Below are positions 22,477 through 34,400 of a stretch of DNA of 64,000 nucleotides, one piece after another. The stretch comes from Gnetum montanum (taxonomy: Eukaryota > Streptophyta > Gnetopsida > Gnetales > Gnetaceae). Both the position numbers and the translations under genes were made by a program. The stretch is from positions 563 to 64,562 of the forward strand of contig MNCI01010832.1 of assembly GCA_015680685.1 (NCBI GenBank), read 5' to 3'. Each line of letters opens with the position of its first letter. The stretch's first letter is position 1. The notes beneath the pieces are model-generated. The model was given only the letters and a program-made list of their open reading frames with translations. It ran no database searches and was not told the origin of the DNA.

Positions 22477-25318
22477 ATGGCACCCAAGGGACAAAGGACT
22501 GTTACAACCAAGGAATAAGCACCCAAGCACGGGAAGGGGATGAGGTGTGCAACAACCAGAGCATGAGGAGGGCTCTCATGCAACTGGGCCCTTCCGTGAA
22601 AGACCTGACGTGGAATCTATTGATCAGATTCCCAAAGAGGAGATTCCCAATGAGCAATCGCTCGGGGATGAGACTCCTAGGATAGCACCATGGCTTGAGG
22701 TCACCCTAACCCAAGCCTGCCTTGATGTTATCACGCTGTGCGAGATGCAACAAATGGTCTTTCAAGAGCTAAATTTTGGACCATTCCTTGAGAACACACT
22801 AGAAGAAGTGAAGCTCCAACTGCAGAACTCTCCGATGATGCCAATCATCATAACCAGTGGTGAATGGTACTTAGGAGAAACTTATCTCTTCTAAATGAAT
22901 CGGCAACCAGGGTTTAAAGTAAGAATCAAAGCAATTTATGTCTCTTACTCTTCGGAGGTGATAGCACAGGCTCTGGGGTTGCCCAAAACTAGGGCAGATG
23001 TGGTAGAAATTCCAAAGTAGGCTGATCCAGAGGTAAAGGCAGAATGGACCAAATGGTGCTATGGGGTAGAGCGCAAGGAATTCAGCTCTCTAACCATGGT
23101 GGAGAGAGTGTACTCAAAGATCGCGTCTTACCACCTAAACCCAATGGTAAGACCCAGTAAAATCATAGCCTTCTCCGCTCGTGCATGTGCTACCTTGAGT
23201 GGGAAATTCCCAATGAGTTTTCCACAGCTGCTATTTTTGGAGATTGAAAAGAGGTTTGCTGAGAACGAACGTGGAAGACAAGCTCTCCCCTTTCCATGCC
23301 TAATCCAAAAGTTGTGCAAATGGGCAGGGATAACACTATATTCTAATGATGTAATCTGGCGCACCCCAATTGCCTCGTGGCGAGAGATGATGAAAGATAA
23401 AACTCATGCTGCCACAGAGACAGAGGAGGAGCAGAAACCACCTTCACCACCTGCACAAACAACGTAGTCAGGCTCACAAACCATGGTAGAATACATCCAC
23501 GAGATCCAAGAAATGCTCTCGAGCTAGCAAGAGCAATCTGGCAGGACTGGTGGAGGAGAAGACCCTTCGGTCTATCGCCTTGCCATGAGCCACATGGAGC
23601 AAGTGGCTCAATCAGTTAGCTTGCTTGAAAGGGTAGGGCTGATATTCTCCAATGCCCGAGCACAAGTTCCAACCAGAATAGATCCAAGCATCCGAGAGGT
23701 ATCAATCTCAACCCAATAGTTATTCCCCGAAATCTCAGGGAATGCTACTACATTCTCGGTACACTTGAAAGATGGTGAAGAGGCAACGGTCCTGGTGATG
23801 CAAAACTAGGGACAAGAAGTTGCGGTCAAAGTGGTTGTTGACACAATTACTACGGCTCTCAATGCACTGGCAGCACTTGTACCAAACATTCATGGACTAC
23901 AAGATGTACAGGTGCCTACCGGAACTTCGCGTAGCAAGATTAATGCAACCCAACATGAAGAGTTGTTGGACCAACTGGTGGAAACTGGGCAACTGCTCCT
24001 AGATGTCTTCGACCTTCCGAACAACATTACTGCAACCTAGTCGGAGCTGCTCTCAGCAAGGGGCAAGAGCCTCATTTTGGAAGGGCAACTTGATGCTGCT
24101 CAAGCCACTTGTAAGTGCTTGGCAATGGAGGTAGCCCAATTAAGAGCTCAGCTTGCCGATCCAGCCATGCTCGACCGTGAAATCACCAGGGATGAAGCTT
24201 TTCAACAGCTTCAACTTAAACTACAGGTCGTCGAGGATGTGCGATGGACAACAATCTTCAACAAGTCTATGGCAGACGCCCGAGCACATCACTTAGACAA
24301 GGACTTGGTGGAGGTTCGCCAGGAGAACGTGCAGTTGATCGCGGAGGTTCATCGCTTGCGAATTGTTGGTGCAAAAAATGAACATATGAAAAATTTTATC
24401 CACCAACAGCAGGAAGAACTAGCCAGGGTGAACACTGACATAAGAAGGTTGGCTGCTAAAAATCAAAATCTATCAATGGAGGAGGTTCGAGCATTGCGAC
24501 AGAAGTCTACAATTAAAATTATCGCTTGGAAGGACGAGGCCCTGAAATTCGAAAAAGTCAAAAATCATTACAGGGACCAAGTGGGATTGTAGAAGGAGGT
24601 AAATGAGAAGCACATTCAAGTCGCCAAAGCCAAGATGAACCAAGCGCTCCAGCAACTCCGAGAGAGAGGCAATGTATGGCAATCTATCTTCGATGGGTTG
24701 AACGCCTATAATAAAGCGAAAATCTGCCTGAAGGAGCTGCAAATTGAGGAGATGACAAACTACATGGAGTTGGCCAACCTTTGATATGCAAACCTGGCTA
24801 TGCTCATAGCCGGGAGACCACGGTCAGAATTGGAAAAACAAGTGGCCGCCTTGTATTCCTTATACGAGGGAGAGTTCCAGGCACACAAAGCAACAAAGCA
24901 GAAGATAAAAATGACAAACGTAGAACTCGAGGTTCTCCACACAAGCTTTGAAGTACAACGTACAGTCGCAGAGGACTTGGGCCATAGAATGAATGACTAC
25001 TAGCAGCTGCAGGCATTAATTCGAGTGTTCGACATCTAACGTAAGCAATTTGTAGCCTGGTTTGTCAACCTGAAAGAACTCCTTCAGACATTGCCATGCC
25101 CTTGGGAGGTTCCAGTTTCAGCACACATTGGAGAAGTTGCCTGGACAGTGAATGATCTCAGAAGCAAAGAAGAAAAAATGAGGGCTCTCTTGGAGGCTTT
25201 TCGGCTACCTCCAAAAGTTGCAGTTGCTGCGGGGCAACCGTCATCTGTGCCGCCACCAACGCATGGGCCAGAGGCTAGAGAAGGTCCGTCAGAACCACCA
25301 GCCCCAGGGATGGTGTGA
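22477..25318 (+). pseudogene. Third ORF (post-pol coiled-coil protein) of element B
   Basis: About 946 codons. From 22547 to the TGA at 25316-25318 one frame continues without any frameshift, broken by 11 stops (8 TAG, 2 TAA, 1 TGA); one frameshift lies between 22477 and 22547. The first third has VRIKAIYVSYSSEVIAQALG followed by LP. This resembles the 'putative plant transposon protein' domain found in the extra ORF of Athila/Tat-type elements; FPMSFPQLLFLEI and LPFPCLIQKLCKWAGI follow. From about 24070 to 25000 it is rich in heptad-like coiled coil (LAMEVAQLRAQL, VQLIAEVHRLR). The end is proline-rich (SEPPAPGMV). No clear membrane segment was seen, so it does not look like an envelope protein. 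The function is unknown. Confidence 0.65.
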
Positions 25319-25462
25319 TCTTCTCCAGCAATGTTGTGCATCATTCTACACAGCAAAGGCTCCAGGACCAGCGAGGTGTTCAATTTTGTCTCTAAACACC
25401 GCCATTTTTGTAACTTGTCCTCCTTTGTAACTTGAGCACTTGGTCAAATTCATGTTGTGTCA

Positions 25463-26339
25463 NNNNNNNNNNNNNNNNNNNNNNNNNNNNNNNNNNNNNN
25501 NNNNNNNNNNNNNNNNNNNNNNNNNNNNNNNNNNNNNNNNNNNNNNNNNNNNNNNNNNNNNNNNNNNNNNNNNNNNNNNNNNNNNNNNNNNNNNNNNNNN
25601 NNNNNNNNNNNNNNNNNNNNNNNNNNNNNNNNNNNNNNNNNNNNNNNNNNNNNNNNNNNNNNNNNNNNNNNNNNNNNNNNNNNNNNNNNNNNNNNNNNNN
25701 NNNNNNNNNNNNNNNNNNNNNNNNNNNNNNNNNNNNNNNNNNNNNNNNNNNNNNNNNNNNNNNNNNNNNNNNNNNNNNNNNNNNNNNNNNNNNNNNNNNN
25801 NNNNNNNNNNNNNNNNNNNNNNNNNNNNNNNNNNNNNNNNNNNNNNNNNNNNNNNNNNNNNNNNNNNNNNNNNNNNNNNNNNNNNNNNNNNNNNNNNNNN
25901 NNNNNNNNNNNNNNNNNNNNNNNNNNNNNNNNNNNNNNNNNNNNNNNNNNNNNNNNNNNNNNNNNNNNNNNNNNNNNNNNNNNNNNNNNNNNNNNNNNNN
26001 NNNNNNNNNNNNNNNNNNNNNNNNNNNNNNNNNNNNNNNNNNNNNNNNNNNNNNNNNNNNNNNNNNNNNNNNNNNNNNNNNNNNNNNNNNNNNNNNNNNN
26101 NNNNNNNNNNNNNNNNNNNNNNNNNNNNNNNNNNNNNNNNNNNNNNNNNNNNNNNNNNNNNNNNNNNNNNNNNNNNNNNNNNNNNNNNNNNNNNNNNNNN
26201 NNNNNNNNNNNNNNNNNNNNNNNNNNNNNNNNNNNNNNNNNNNNNNNNNNNNNNNNNNNNNNNNNNNNNNNNNNNNNNNNNNNNNNNNNNNNNNNNNNNN
26301 NNNNNNNNNNNNNNNNNNNNNNNNNNNNNNNNNNNNNNN
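25463..26339. other. Assembly gap (N) hiding most of the 3' LTR of B
   Basis: The gap should contain the polypurine tract and about 840 bp of the 900-bp 3' LTR. All ORFs crossing it are artefacts. Confidence 0.95.
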
Positions 26340-26402
26340 CAAGTCGCATGTGAATGCCCATGATTCATATGGTTGGGCATAGGGGTACCTAGCTACTCAT
26401 CA
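26340..26402 (+). mobile_element. End of the 3' LTR of element B
   Basis: The last 63 bases match the end of the 5' LTR (ATATGGTTGGGCATAGGGGT against GTATGGTTGGGCGTAGGGGT) and end CTCATCA, followed by the AAAAG target duplication at 26403-26407. Confidence 0.8.
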
Positions 26403-26407
26403 AAAAG
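26403..26407. repeat. 3' target-site duplication of element B
   Basis: AAAAG pairs with GAAAG at 13261-13265. Confidence 0.75.
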
Positions 26408-27960
26408 GCTTCCATTGTGTCACTTGAAATATTGTTACTCTTCCTAAGAAAAAGGATAGCTTAGGTCTTTTGAACTTTTTTAAGCAGGGGATTACCTTAG
26501 TTGCTAAGTGGTTGGTCCAACATCTAGATTCCCTAGACATTATTGGGACTCTCCTCCAATTAGGGATTCAACAAGCATTCTCCAAAAATAATCCCTTCTA
26601 GAAAGGAATCCATTTCATTAACTAGATCCTTTCCTGCCACACTATCATTATTTCTGGATCTCATGTTTTCAAAAGCATTTGGAGGGCTTGGCAAATTCTA
26701 CACTGTTATATAGATTGGACTAACATCAAGATCAACCCTACTTTTCTCAATAAGTTGTGTTCCCGGTGGTTACCTTTATTGCCTGCTTCCCTAGCCATTA
26801 CAAACACTAAGGTTGCTACCTCTTGGTATTGGAAGGGAGTTATTTCTTTGAATTATCTTTGACTTGCCAATCAATGGATTTTGGGGGCTGAGTTTAATAA
26901 TCTATATGGGGAATCTAAAGTAATTTACCATTGCTTGGCTTAGGTTTGTACCTTCATTCATAGCCATTTGCAGCTCGACATTTTGATGCAAAGCACTTTT
27001 CATGGCCTTCAATGGATTAATGGGTTGAAACTTTTATCTTACAAGCCGCATGTCCCCTTTCACCTTTTGTATGACTCATTCAGTATCATTCAACGATGTA
27101 ACAAGTCTTAGCACAAACAAGAGTTGGAACAATTCTAGATCCCCCTCTTCCAACATATTTGGAAACTATTGACCCTCCCTAAAATTAAGTAGTTCATTTG
27201 GTGTCTCTTCCACCAAGGTTTACCTATTGGCAAACGTCTTGAATATCTTGGGATTCATGGTCCTAATTGCCCTCTTTGTGGTGGTAAAGAGAACTTTGTT
27301 CATGTGTTTTGCCATTGCCCCTTTGCATAGCACGTGTGGACATGGACTTCAAAGCAATTCCATCATGCAAGCTATCTTTAGATGATGTTATATTTGGCCT
27401 TTTGGCCACCACTTTTGCTAATTTTAAATTTCTGTGGAAAGTTATTAGGCCTATTATTCTATATTATATTTGGAAGCATAGATGTAATGTTATCTTTCAA
27501 AGGATTGATTATTCTAATAACTGTCATCTCATAATGATGGAGAAATTGTAGATTTTTTGGCTCATTCATTTCCAACTCAAATATTAAGCATCAAAGTTCA
27601 AAATGGATATTTATGAGTTGATTCATCTCCTACAGCCTTGGGAAAGACCCGTGTGTTCAAGCAACACTCATCAATAGGAATCTTTGCATAGAAGCTTCCC
27701 TTCTTAAATTTGAGTGAAGTCACCATATGGGAGTCTCTTTGTCTTTTATTGAGCGCTATTTGCCTTGTCCAAATTTCTGCTACTCTCTCTTGTAACGTGC
27801 TAGTTGATTTTGTGGATAGTAGTTTCCTAGATCAATTTCTTCCTTTCAAAAACAATTATTTATGAGGACGTTTCTAGAGTCTCATCCCTAGTTATCTAAG
27901 TTTCCCATTTTTTTGTTACGTGACTTAAATAAGGTTTATGTATTTGATACTCTTTTTCGC
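26408..27960 (+). mobile_element. LINE (L1-type), 3' part, after element B
   Basis: The LINE ORF2 broken at 13260 resumes here. GFHCVTWNIVTLPKKKDSLG then LLNFFKQGITLVAKWL is the conserved post-RT region. The zf-RVT part follows near 27175-27330: LPKIK.FIWCLFHQGLPIGK, then LEYLGIHGPNCPLCGGKENF and HVFCHCPF, with its cysteines and histidines visible. Several stops are present. The 3' end is not sharp; I place it near 27960, where AT-rich, tail-like DNA gives way to the gene's 5' flank. Confidence 0.75.
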
Positions 27961-28415
27961 TACTATCCTAAATAAACAAATTCTATTTTCCCGAAGAACG
28001 AAAGAGTTTCCAAAGCTAGGTACATTTTTCGAAGATCCACAGGCTTCACTCCCAACATAAACTGTGACCTAGCTCTCCAAGGAGGTGGAACGGCACCAAC
28101 TCGTCTATTCCTTCACAGAAAAGAACGAAATTCAAAATAAAGTGATCTCCTTACCTCATTTGTTATTAGTTATTACCATATAAGATACTGCTACACGAGC
28201 TGGGCTTTTCAGTCGAACAAAGGGTTTTAGGAGTTGGTGTCTCGATCTCCTTGAAACACAGGCGAAAGCCGGACAAGGATTCATAGTCAAAAACGGGACT
28301 TCCCTGCCGTTGAACAAGTGCATATTTCTCTGGAATTGGTTTCGTAGTAGAAGACATTTCGAAAGGGTTGAGTTTGGCGTTAAGGCGGAGCCGGTCGATC
28401 AAAGGAAGCATCATC
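27961..28415 (+). promoter_or_regulatory. 5' flank and 5' UTR of the pyruvate dehydrogenase E2 gene
   Basis: About 450 bp between the LINE end and the start codon. No clear TATA box was seen. Composition becomes more balanced towards the start. A minus-strand frame (28176-28358, starting MSSTTKPIPEKYALVQRQGS) lies here and could be chance or a divergent exon. Confidence 0.4.
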
Positions 28416-31400
28416 ATGTCTCAGACGATCGCGGCTTCGATTGCTCGTAGATCCGCCAGGAAACTCCGCTGTCCAATTAAAGGTTTGCATAGAATCCACC
28501 GCCTCGGTTTAATCCGTTTTGTATGTTTACAGCAAATCTACGCTTATTGCCAATGGCCTCCATTTTCGAATGCTGATTGCGATGTGCGATTAAGCTTTCA
28601 ATTGATCTCGGAAGCTTCAAATAATTGCCGGAGTTTCCGAATTTAAGAGCTAGAGTTCTAGAGTGGCGAGAGTCAAACTTGCAGGGAACGAAATAGGGTG
28701 CATTTGAGCTCAAGGATTCGTCCTAGAGGAGGTAGGAATACAACAATGGAAATGGAAAGTGCGGAGCCATTGCAGAATTGAGTTATTGCGGGGATAAGAT
28801 CTGGTTTGTAAATAGGGCGTGCCAGACATGCTGATGCACATTTTTAACCTGTTTATTTTTATCTTAGAATCTCACGGCTACTGCTTGCATCGAGTTTAAC
28901 GAAAACAGAGGAGGAAAGTTAGAAGCACGGATGAGGAAGAACGAGGAAGTGAGCTGTGGTCAGTGATACATAAAAGAACTGCTGCAAATGCATTTTTTTT
29001 GAACTTTCAGTTTGGTGAAGAATGCCATAGCATATCATTCATATGTCGAGAACTCAGAGCTAACTATCTCTTATTAAAGTTATAATTCTTCAGTTAACGT
29101 TAGGGCCAGATTTTATTGCTAATAAGCTGGCAAAGCACACATATACACGAACGAAATCTTAGCAAAAACCAATCAAAGGGAATGCCAATCTATAAGAGAA
29201 ACAATTGGCATGTGCCTTACTGGCTTTTTATCATTAACACCAGCAGTATGCATTTTAAAAGCAATATGCTAGAACATGAATTTTTATCTCAATACTAACT
29301 TCACCCCGAATGCTATTCCAGGCATCAGATAACCCTGAAATATACAGATCATTTCATTTACTAGTGTTCTGTATTAAATCCAACTTGCAACGGAGTATTT
29401 TCTGATGTTATTCTTGTGTATATATAGGCCTGAACATTTATGAAACTGAAATTGAAACTTTTGAACGTTGAATGATCTCAACAGTTGAATTGCCAGTTGT
29501 TTGCACATCCTAGGATTGGACACGTTTCACTGGTTGAAACAGAAAATGAGACCTTATCAAACTATTGGGTTAGTTCAGTTGTGAGACCTTTTTGTATAAA
29601 ACTTGTTTATCTCAGCAGGGGTTTATTGAAATCAAACCTGTGACTTGTAAAATGCAAGCTACACACCGTAACCAACAAGTCACTCACGTTAACATTTATT
29701 ATGCTTAACAATTGCTTCAAAAGCTTATATTTTCCACTTTTCTTATCTCCTCCAAATATGCTATTTTAAACATGAATCATACAACTTATACATTATTCCC
29801 TGGATCTTTGTATGGGGGGCCGTGATTTACCAATTTTGGTGAAACTGGAGATGTTGAAGTGAGACGGTACCACATGCTTCCCACACACTTGGATGCATGA
29901 TAGTTCCAACCAATTTTATTCAACTTTCCTTGCATGAATTTCATTCTACTATCAGATAATGGCTCTGCCAGTTGTTTCTTAAATGCAACACCAACTATAT
30001 ATGTGTTTTACAGAAAGTGAAACCTACAAACAATTGCTCTTAAAATAACATTACATAAAATACTGCCCTTATTGCAGTCTTTTCCATGGTGGCCTTCAAA
30101 CAGCAAAGGCAAAGTGAGATAAGCAATTCTGATGTAGCTAGTTACATAAGGATGGTAAATGGTTATTTGAATTTTAAACATAAAACATTTGGTGTTAAAA
30201 TATTTTAATTAGTTAATTAATTTTTTGTTTTCTCTATATCAGTTTTGCACATTGATGTTTTGTAACCTGTAACCCTTTGAATAACTAAATATTCAATGGC
30301 CAGCTTGTCTTATATGCTTTGATTGATTGTAATTTGAGACCCCTGCAGCAGATTAGCACAATTTAACAGTAATAATGGTTCTGGCAAAACATTTTTGAAT
30401 CTTGGTTTTGTGTTGCGTTTTTGAATTATATTTTCAGGTGTTTTTGGAGGCTTGGATCTTGGCTACAATCAAGGAAGTTTGCATCATTCATCTTTTCAGG
30501 TTACTTTTATTTACATTGAACTTTTCCTGGGTTTTTTTAGATAGACATTTTGCCTTTTTATGTACACTTACAGAATACTTAACACTATTTAACCTATGTT
30601 CAAATAATACAATTAATAGTGTATGACAGTGCAAACTTCTTGCATATGTATATCGTCTGATGTTTTTGGTATCATGGTATGCAGATTGTTGGTCAGACAA
30701 AGCACTTACACGCAACAGCACTACCATTATTGAAAATTTTGGATGTAGGGGTTAATCCAGCTTCCACACATCTGCGGCTATGCAAGTCTGCTGATCTTCT
30801 TCATAGGACACAATATATTTCATCCAGGTAATACTTCACGCAAACAGCTTGATATATTATATTTGTGTTACAGTGCTCTTGTGATAATACCATGGGCTTT
30901 TTTTGCTGTAAAATTTCCGTTTTGTACTATTTTCATAAGATTCTTGGCATTTTGTATGCAAAAAAGTTTAATAGCCGTTTATCGTTTGTTCAAATAATGC
31001 ATGTAGAGAATTTCTAATAGCATTAAGCATTACTATCCTTTTTAATTTTGCACATGACCTCTGTTTTTTATTTAATTTTCGATTGCAGGATATCTCTGGA
31101 GATGAAACGAGGCTTTGCATCTGAAGCTGGTAAAATCATCAACCCCAAAAATATTATTGAGTTTTTTGCATTTATGCCTGATATTCCTATTGAATGCAAC
31201 AAACACCTGACAAGTTAATTTTGGATGGTATAGTTATTGTTCTCTCAGATTGTTGATGAAATTAAAAAGAGATATTTGTTTCATGTGAGAATATAAAACT
31301 TAGAATCATTTTTGCAGTTCAGCCTTTTTAAAAAACCTTTATCATGTTTTTTAAGCATCATGCTGTTTACAAATTGGTTGCTAAGCTATTGTTATTTTCT

Positions 31401-34400
31401 AATGATCGTGGGCATCACCTTTAATCAACGTTTCTGTATAGTTTGTAACTAGAAAAAGTTAAAGAAACAAAGCTGGTGTTTAGAAATCGATTGATACGCT
31501 TTTGGAAGATAGTTCTGTGAATGGTTTCAAAATTTGATTTTAGTGATTTTAATTTGGTTTTTATTTTTGTTTTCATTTTAATTTTTTGAGCTGATGTGAT
31601 TGCAGCTGTATTTTAAGAGCATATTTTACTTATCAGATTGTTTTGAAAGGTGTTAACATATTTTGGTTATCATTCTTGGTATTACAAGTAGGAATTTTTA
31701 TTCAAATGGTATGTTTTGGATGACAATTATTTCAGGTTTACCTTTGTACCAAGAAATAGGAATGCCTTCACTTTCTCCAACAATGACACAGGTAAGTGCT
31801 AATACCAACTGTTGAGAAACTATTGAGAAATATCTTTTTATCACAAATTTGTCTATTTCTTTGTTACCAGGAATTTTTATTTATATTCTTTATAATAGGG
31901 CAATATTGCAAGGTGGCGTAAGAAAGAAGGAGATAAAGTTTTGCCTGGCGATGTTATCTGTGAGATTGAAACAGTAAGTATACTTTTTGAGGCTTTTTAT
32001 GTATTTGAGGTGGCAAGTCCTCGGTCGCATCATGGTTACAAATATTAGAGTTTTTATTAAATACAGGACAAAGCAACACTTGATATGGAGAGCATGGAGG
32101 AAGGTTATTTAGCCAAAATTGTCAAGGGTGATGGATCAACAGATATAAAAGTTGGTGAGGTACCATTGAAACAGTGTTCAAACCTAATCGTTCATGTTAG
32201 ATGGTTTTGCCATGTAAAGCAAAGGAAGCCCATGTTTGATGATAGCTCTATTTGACAGTCAAATAAAGGAAAACTAAGCAATAATGATTCTTAATCAGGT
32301 AATCGCAATTATGGTAGAAGAGGAGGCAGATGTTGAGAAGCTCAAAAACTTTGAAGTTTCGGGAGAGAAAGCTCCATCAGAGGCACCATCAAAGAAAGCA
32401 GATGCACGGCCTTCTCAAGCAAAAGGTCTCATGGGTATGTTCATGATCATACTTTTGATATGATTATAAACATTGATTCAAATTGTAGGATTTGGTGATT
32501 TCAGATCTACCTCCACACCAAGAATTAGGAATGCCTTCGCTTTCTCCTACAATGACACAGGTTAGTGGTTATACAGATGAATATAAATCCTTTGTAGTTA
32601 TCTTCCTGTTTGTTGCTCTGTTATTGATGATCTTGAACCTTATTTATCATAGGGCAACATTGTAAGGTGGCGTAAGCAAGAGGGAGATAAAGTATCGCCC
32701 GGTGACGTACTTTGTGAAATTGAAACGGTAGGCATGCCATTTTAGTCTTTTATGTCATTGAAAGTTAACCTTGGAAGACATGGTCAGGAACATTGACATT
32801 TTTACTAAGTGCAGGATAAAGCAACACTTGATATGGAAAGCATGGAGGAAGGTTATCTGGCTAAGATTGTTAAGGATGATGGATCAACAGACATCAAAGT
32901 TGGTGAGGTATTGTAGAAATTTTTTTTTTATCTTGTTAAACTTCCCTGTTAGTTGACTTTCCACTTTATTGATTCACTGTGACATCAGTGATTAATTTGA
33001 TTGCTAGTAAGTTTTTACAGTGCACCACTGAGAGAGAACTAAAGATCAATGATGATTCAGGTGATTGCAATTATGGTAGATGAGGAGACAGATGTTGAGA
33101 AGTTCAAAAATTTTGTAGTTTCTGGGGAGAGGACTCCAAAGGAAGCATCTTCAAAGACAACAGATACAGTGCCACGCCAACCAAAAACAGAGTCTCAAAG
33201 TTCAGCTCCAACAGAGAAATCTGACAAATTTTTATCTTCTCAACAGGATCGTATCTTTGCCAGTCCTTTAGCAAGAAAGCTGGCTGCTGATCATAATGTA
33301 CTTAATAATTGAGATGTGCTTGTTGCTACTGTTTTATTACGGAGAATCTGCATTAATACTCATTTTATCTAATTTATTTTTTTAATTGCATTCCGAGCCT
33401 GTGAGCTGACAGTCTTCCTGAATGTTTACTAGGTTCCAATTTCCAGCATAAAAGGTACAGGCCCTGATGGGCGCATTATAAAGGCTGATATTGAAGATTA
33501 TATAGGTACATATTTTTAAATACAGTAGCTCACATTGAAACTTCTTTCTTTAAAAAATGTTAGTGGATTTCTGCTAATTTTATCATTTACCAAATTCTGA
33601 CTTGTGAAAAAATTATTTGAAATCAGAATAACTAGTGTTTTTCGAAATGATAGATGGGTTGCGGTGGTATACTGTTTTTAAAAGCTTTCACATTTTTGTT
33701 TAACTTGAATCATTGTTGTTTAGCTCTTCCATGTTTATTTCAAGGGTGTACACTTTATTCTATTTTGATTTTTGTGGTAAATTACTTGGCCTGCAAATTG
33801 TTAATCTGTTGACAAAAATTAAGATATATGTGGATTCCATATCACATATGACGTATGTTTATCTTACATTTTTTATAATGTGGAGGACCCAATGTAAATA
33901 TTAGTTCAGCCGATTTAAGTTTACCCCATTACATCAATCCTATGACAAAAATTAGGTTGTTGTCACATGAATTAGCAAAAAATAGATAGACCGTTATTTG
34001 CTATTCTAACGAGAGAGAGTACTATGTTGTTGATTGTTTTATTAGCTTGTTTTATAACTTCTTCCCACTTATTTTAATATTTAGTGCTACCGTTTCATAG
34101 AGTGAGGCTTATGATTGCCAGGTTTATTTTTCTACCTTAATTATAAACTTGTGATAATTCTAGGAGATATGATGCTTGCGTGTATGCAATGGTGATGCAC
34201 ACAGAGATTATGTGGCTACTCCAACCATCCCTATGCTTGGTAACTTGGATTGCCTTTGGCTATCAGTCAGCTAGTTAACAGCATGTTAAACATGGGATGA
34301 AGTGGATGGAGGCGTCCAGTATTTTTGTTACTCACTTTTATGGAATGTAACTCACCATTACTAAGGTTGGAAAGGTTATACAAATTAGGCAATATCCTTT

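Larger units (their letters stand above)
13266..26402 (+). mobile_element. Ty3/gypsy (Athila/Tat-type) element B, nested in the LINE
   Basis: Order: 5' LTR 13266-14165; primer-binding site; gag from 14332 (split by solo LTR C at 15286-16135); protease near 17600; reverse transcriptase 18490-19050; RNase H deleted; integrase 19090-20380; a 2-kb non-coding stretch; a third ORF 22477-25318; and the 3' LTR, mostly in the gap, with its last 63 bp at 26340-26402. The post-pol ORF and the tRNA-Asp-type primer site place it with Athila/Tat elements (family knowledge). Internal parts are richer in GC than in D or 3, so B looks the best preserved. It is nevertheless dead, with many stops. Confidence 0.85.

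Noticed and set aside
22477-25318. Reading TAG as a sense codon (recoding) in the third ORF
   Set aside because: Other copies show Trp or Gln codons at comparable TAG sites in pol, and TAA and TGA stops also occur, so mutation explains it better.
25392-26382. Several ORFs of about 300 codons on both strands
   Set aside because: They run through the N gap; nothing can be read there. The same holds for 59591-60082.
28368-28416. An upstream start for the E2 protein at 28368
   Set aside because: The codon is TTG, not ATG; the first in-frame ATG is at 28416.
33049-33312. An 87-codon ORF beginning [13 protein letters not shown] as a separate gene
   Set aside because: It is exon 12 of the E2 gene read with intron sequence at both ends; the true exon is 33061-33297.
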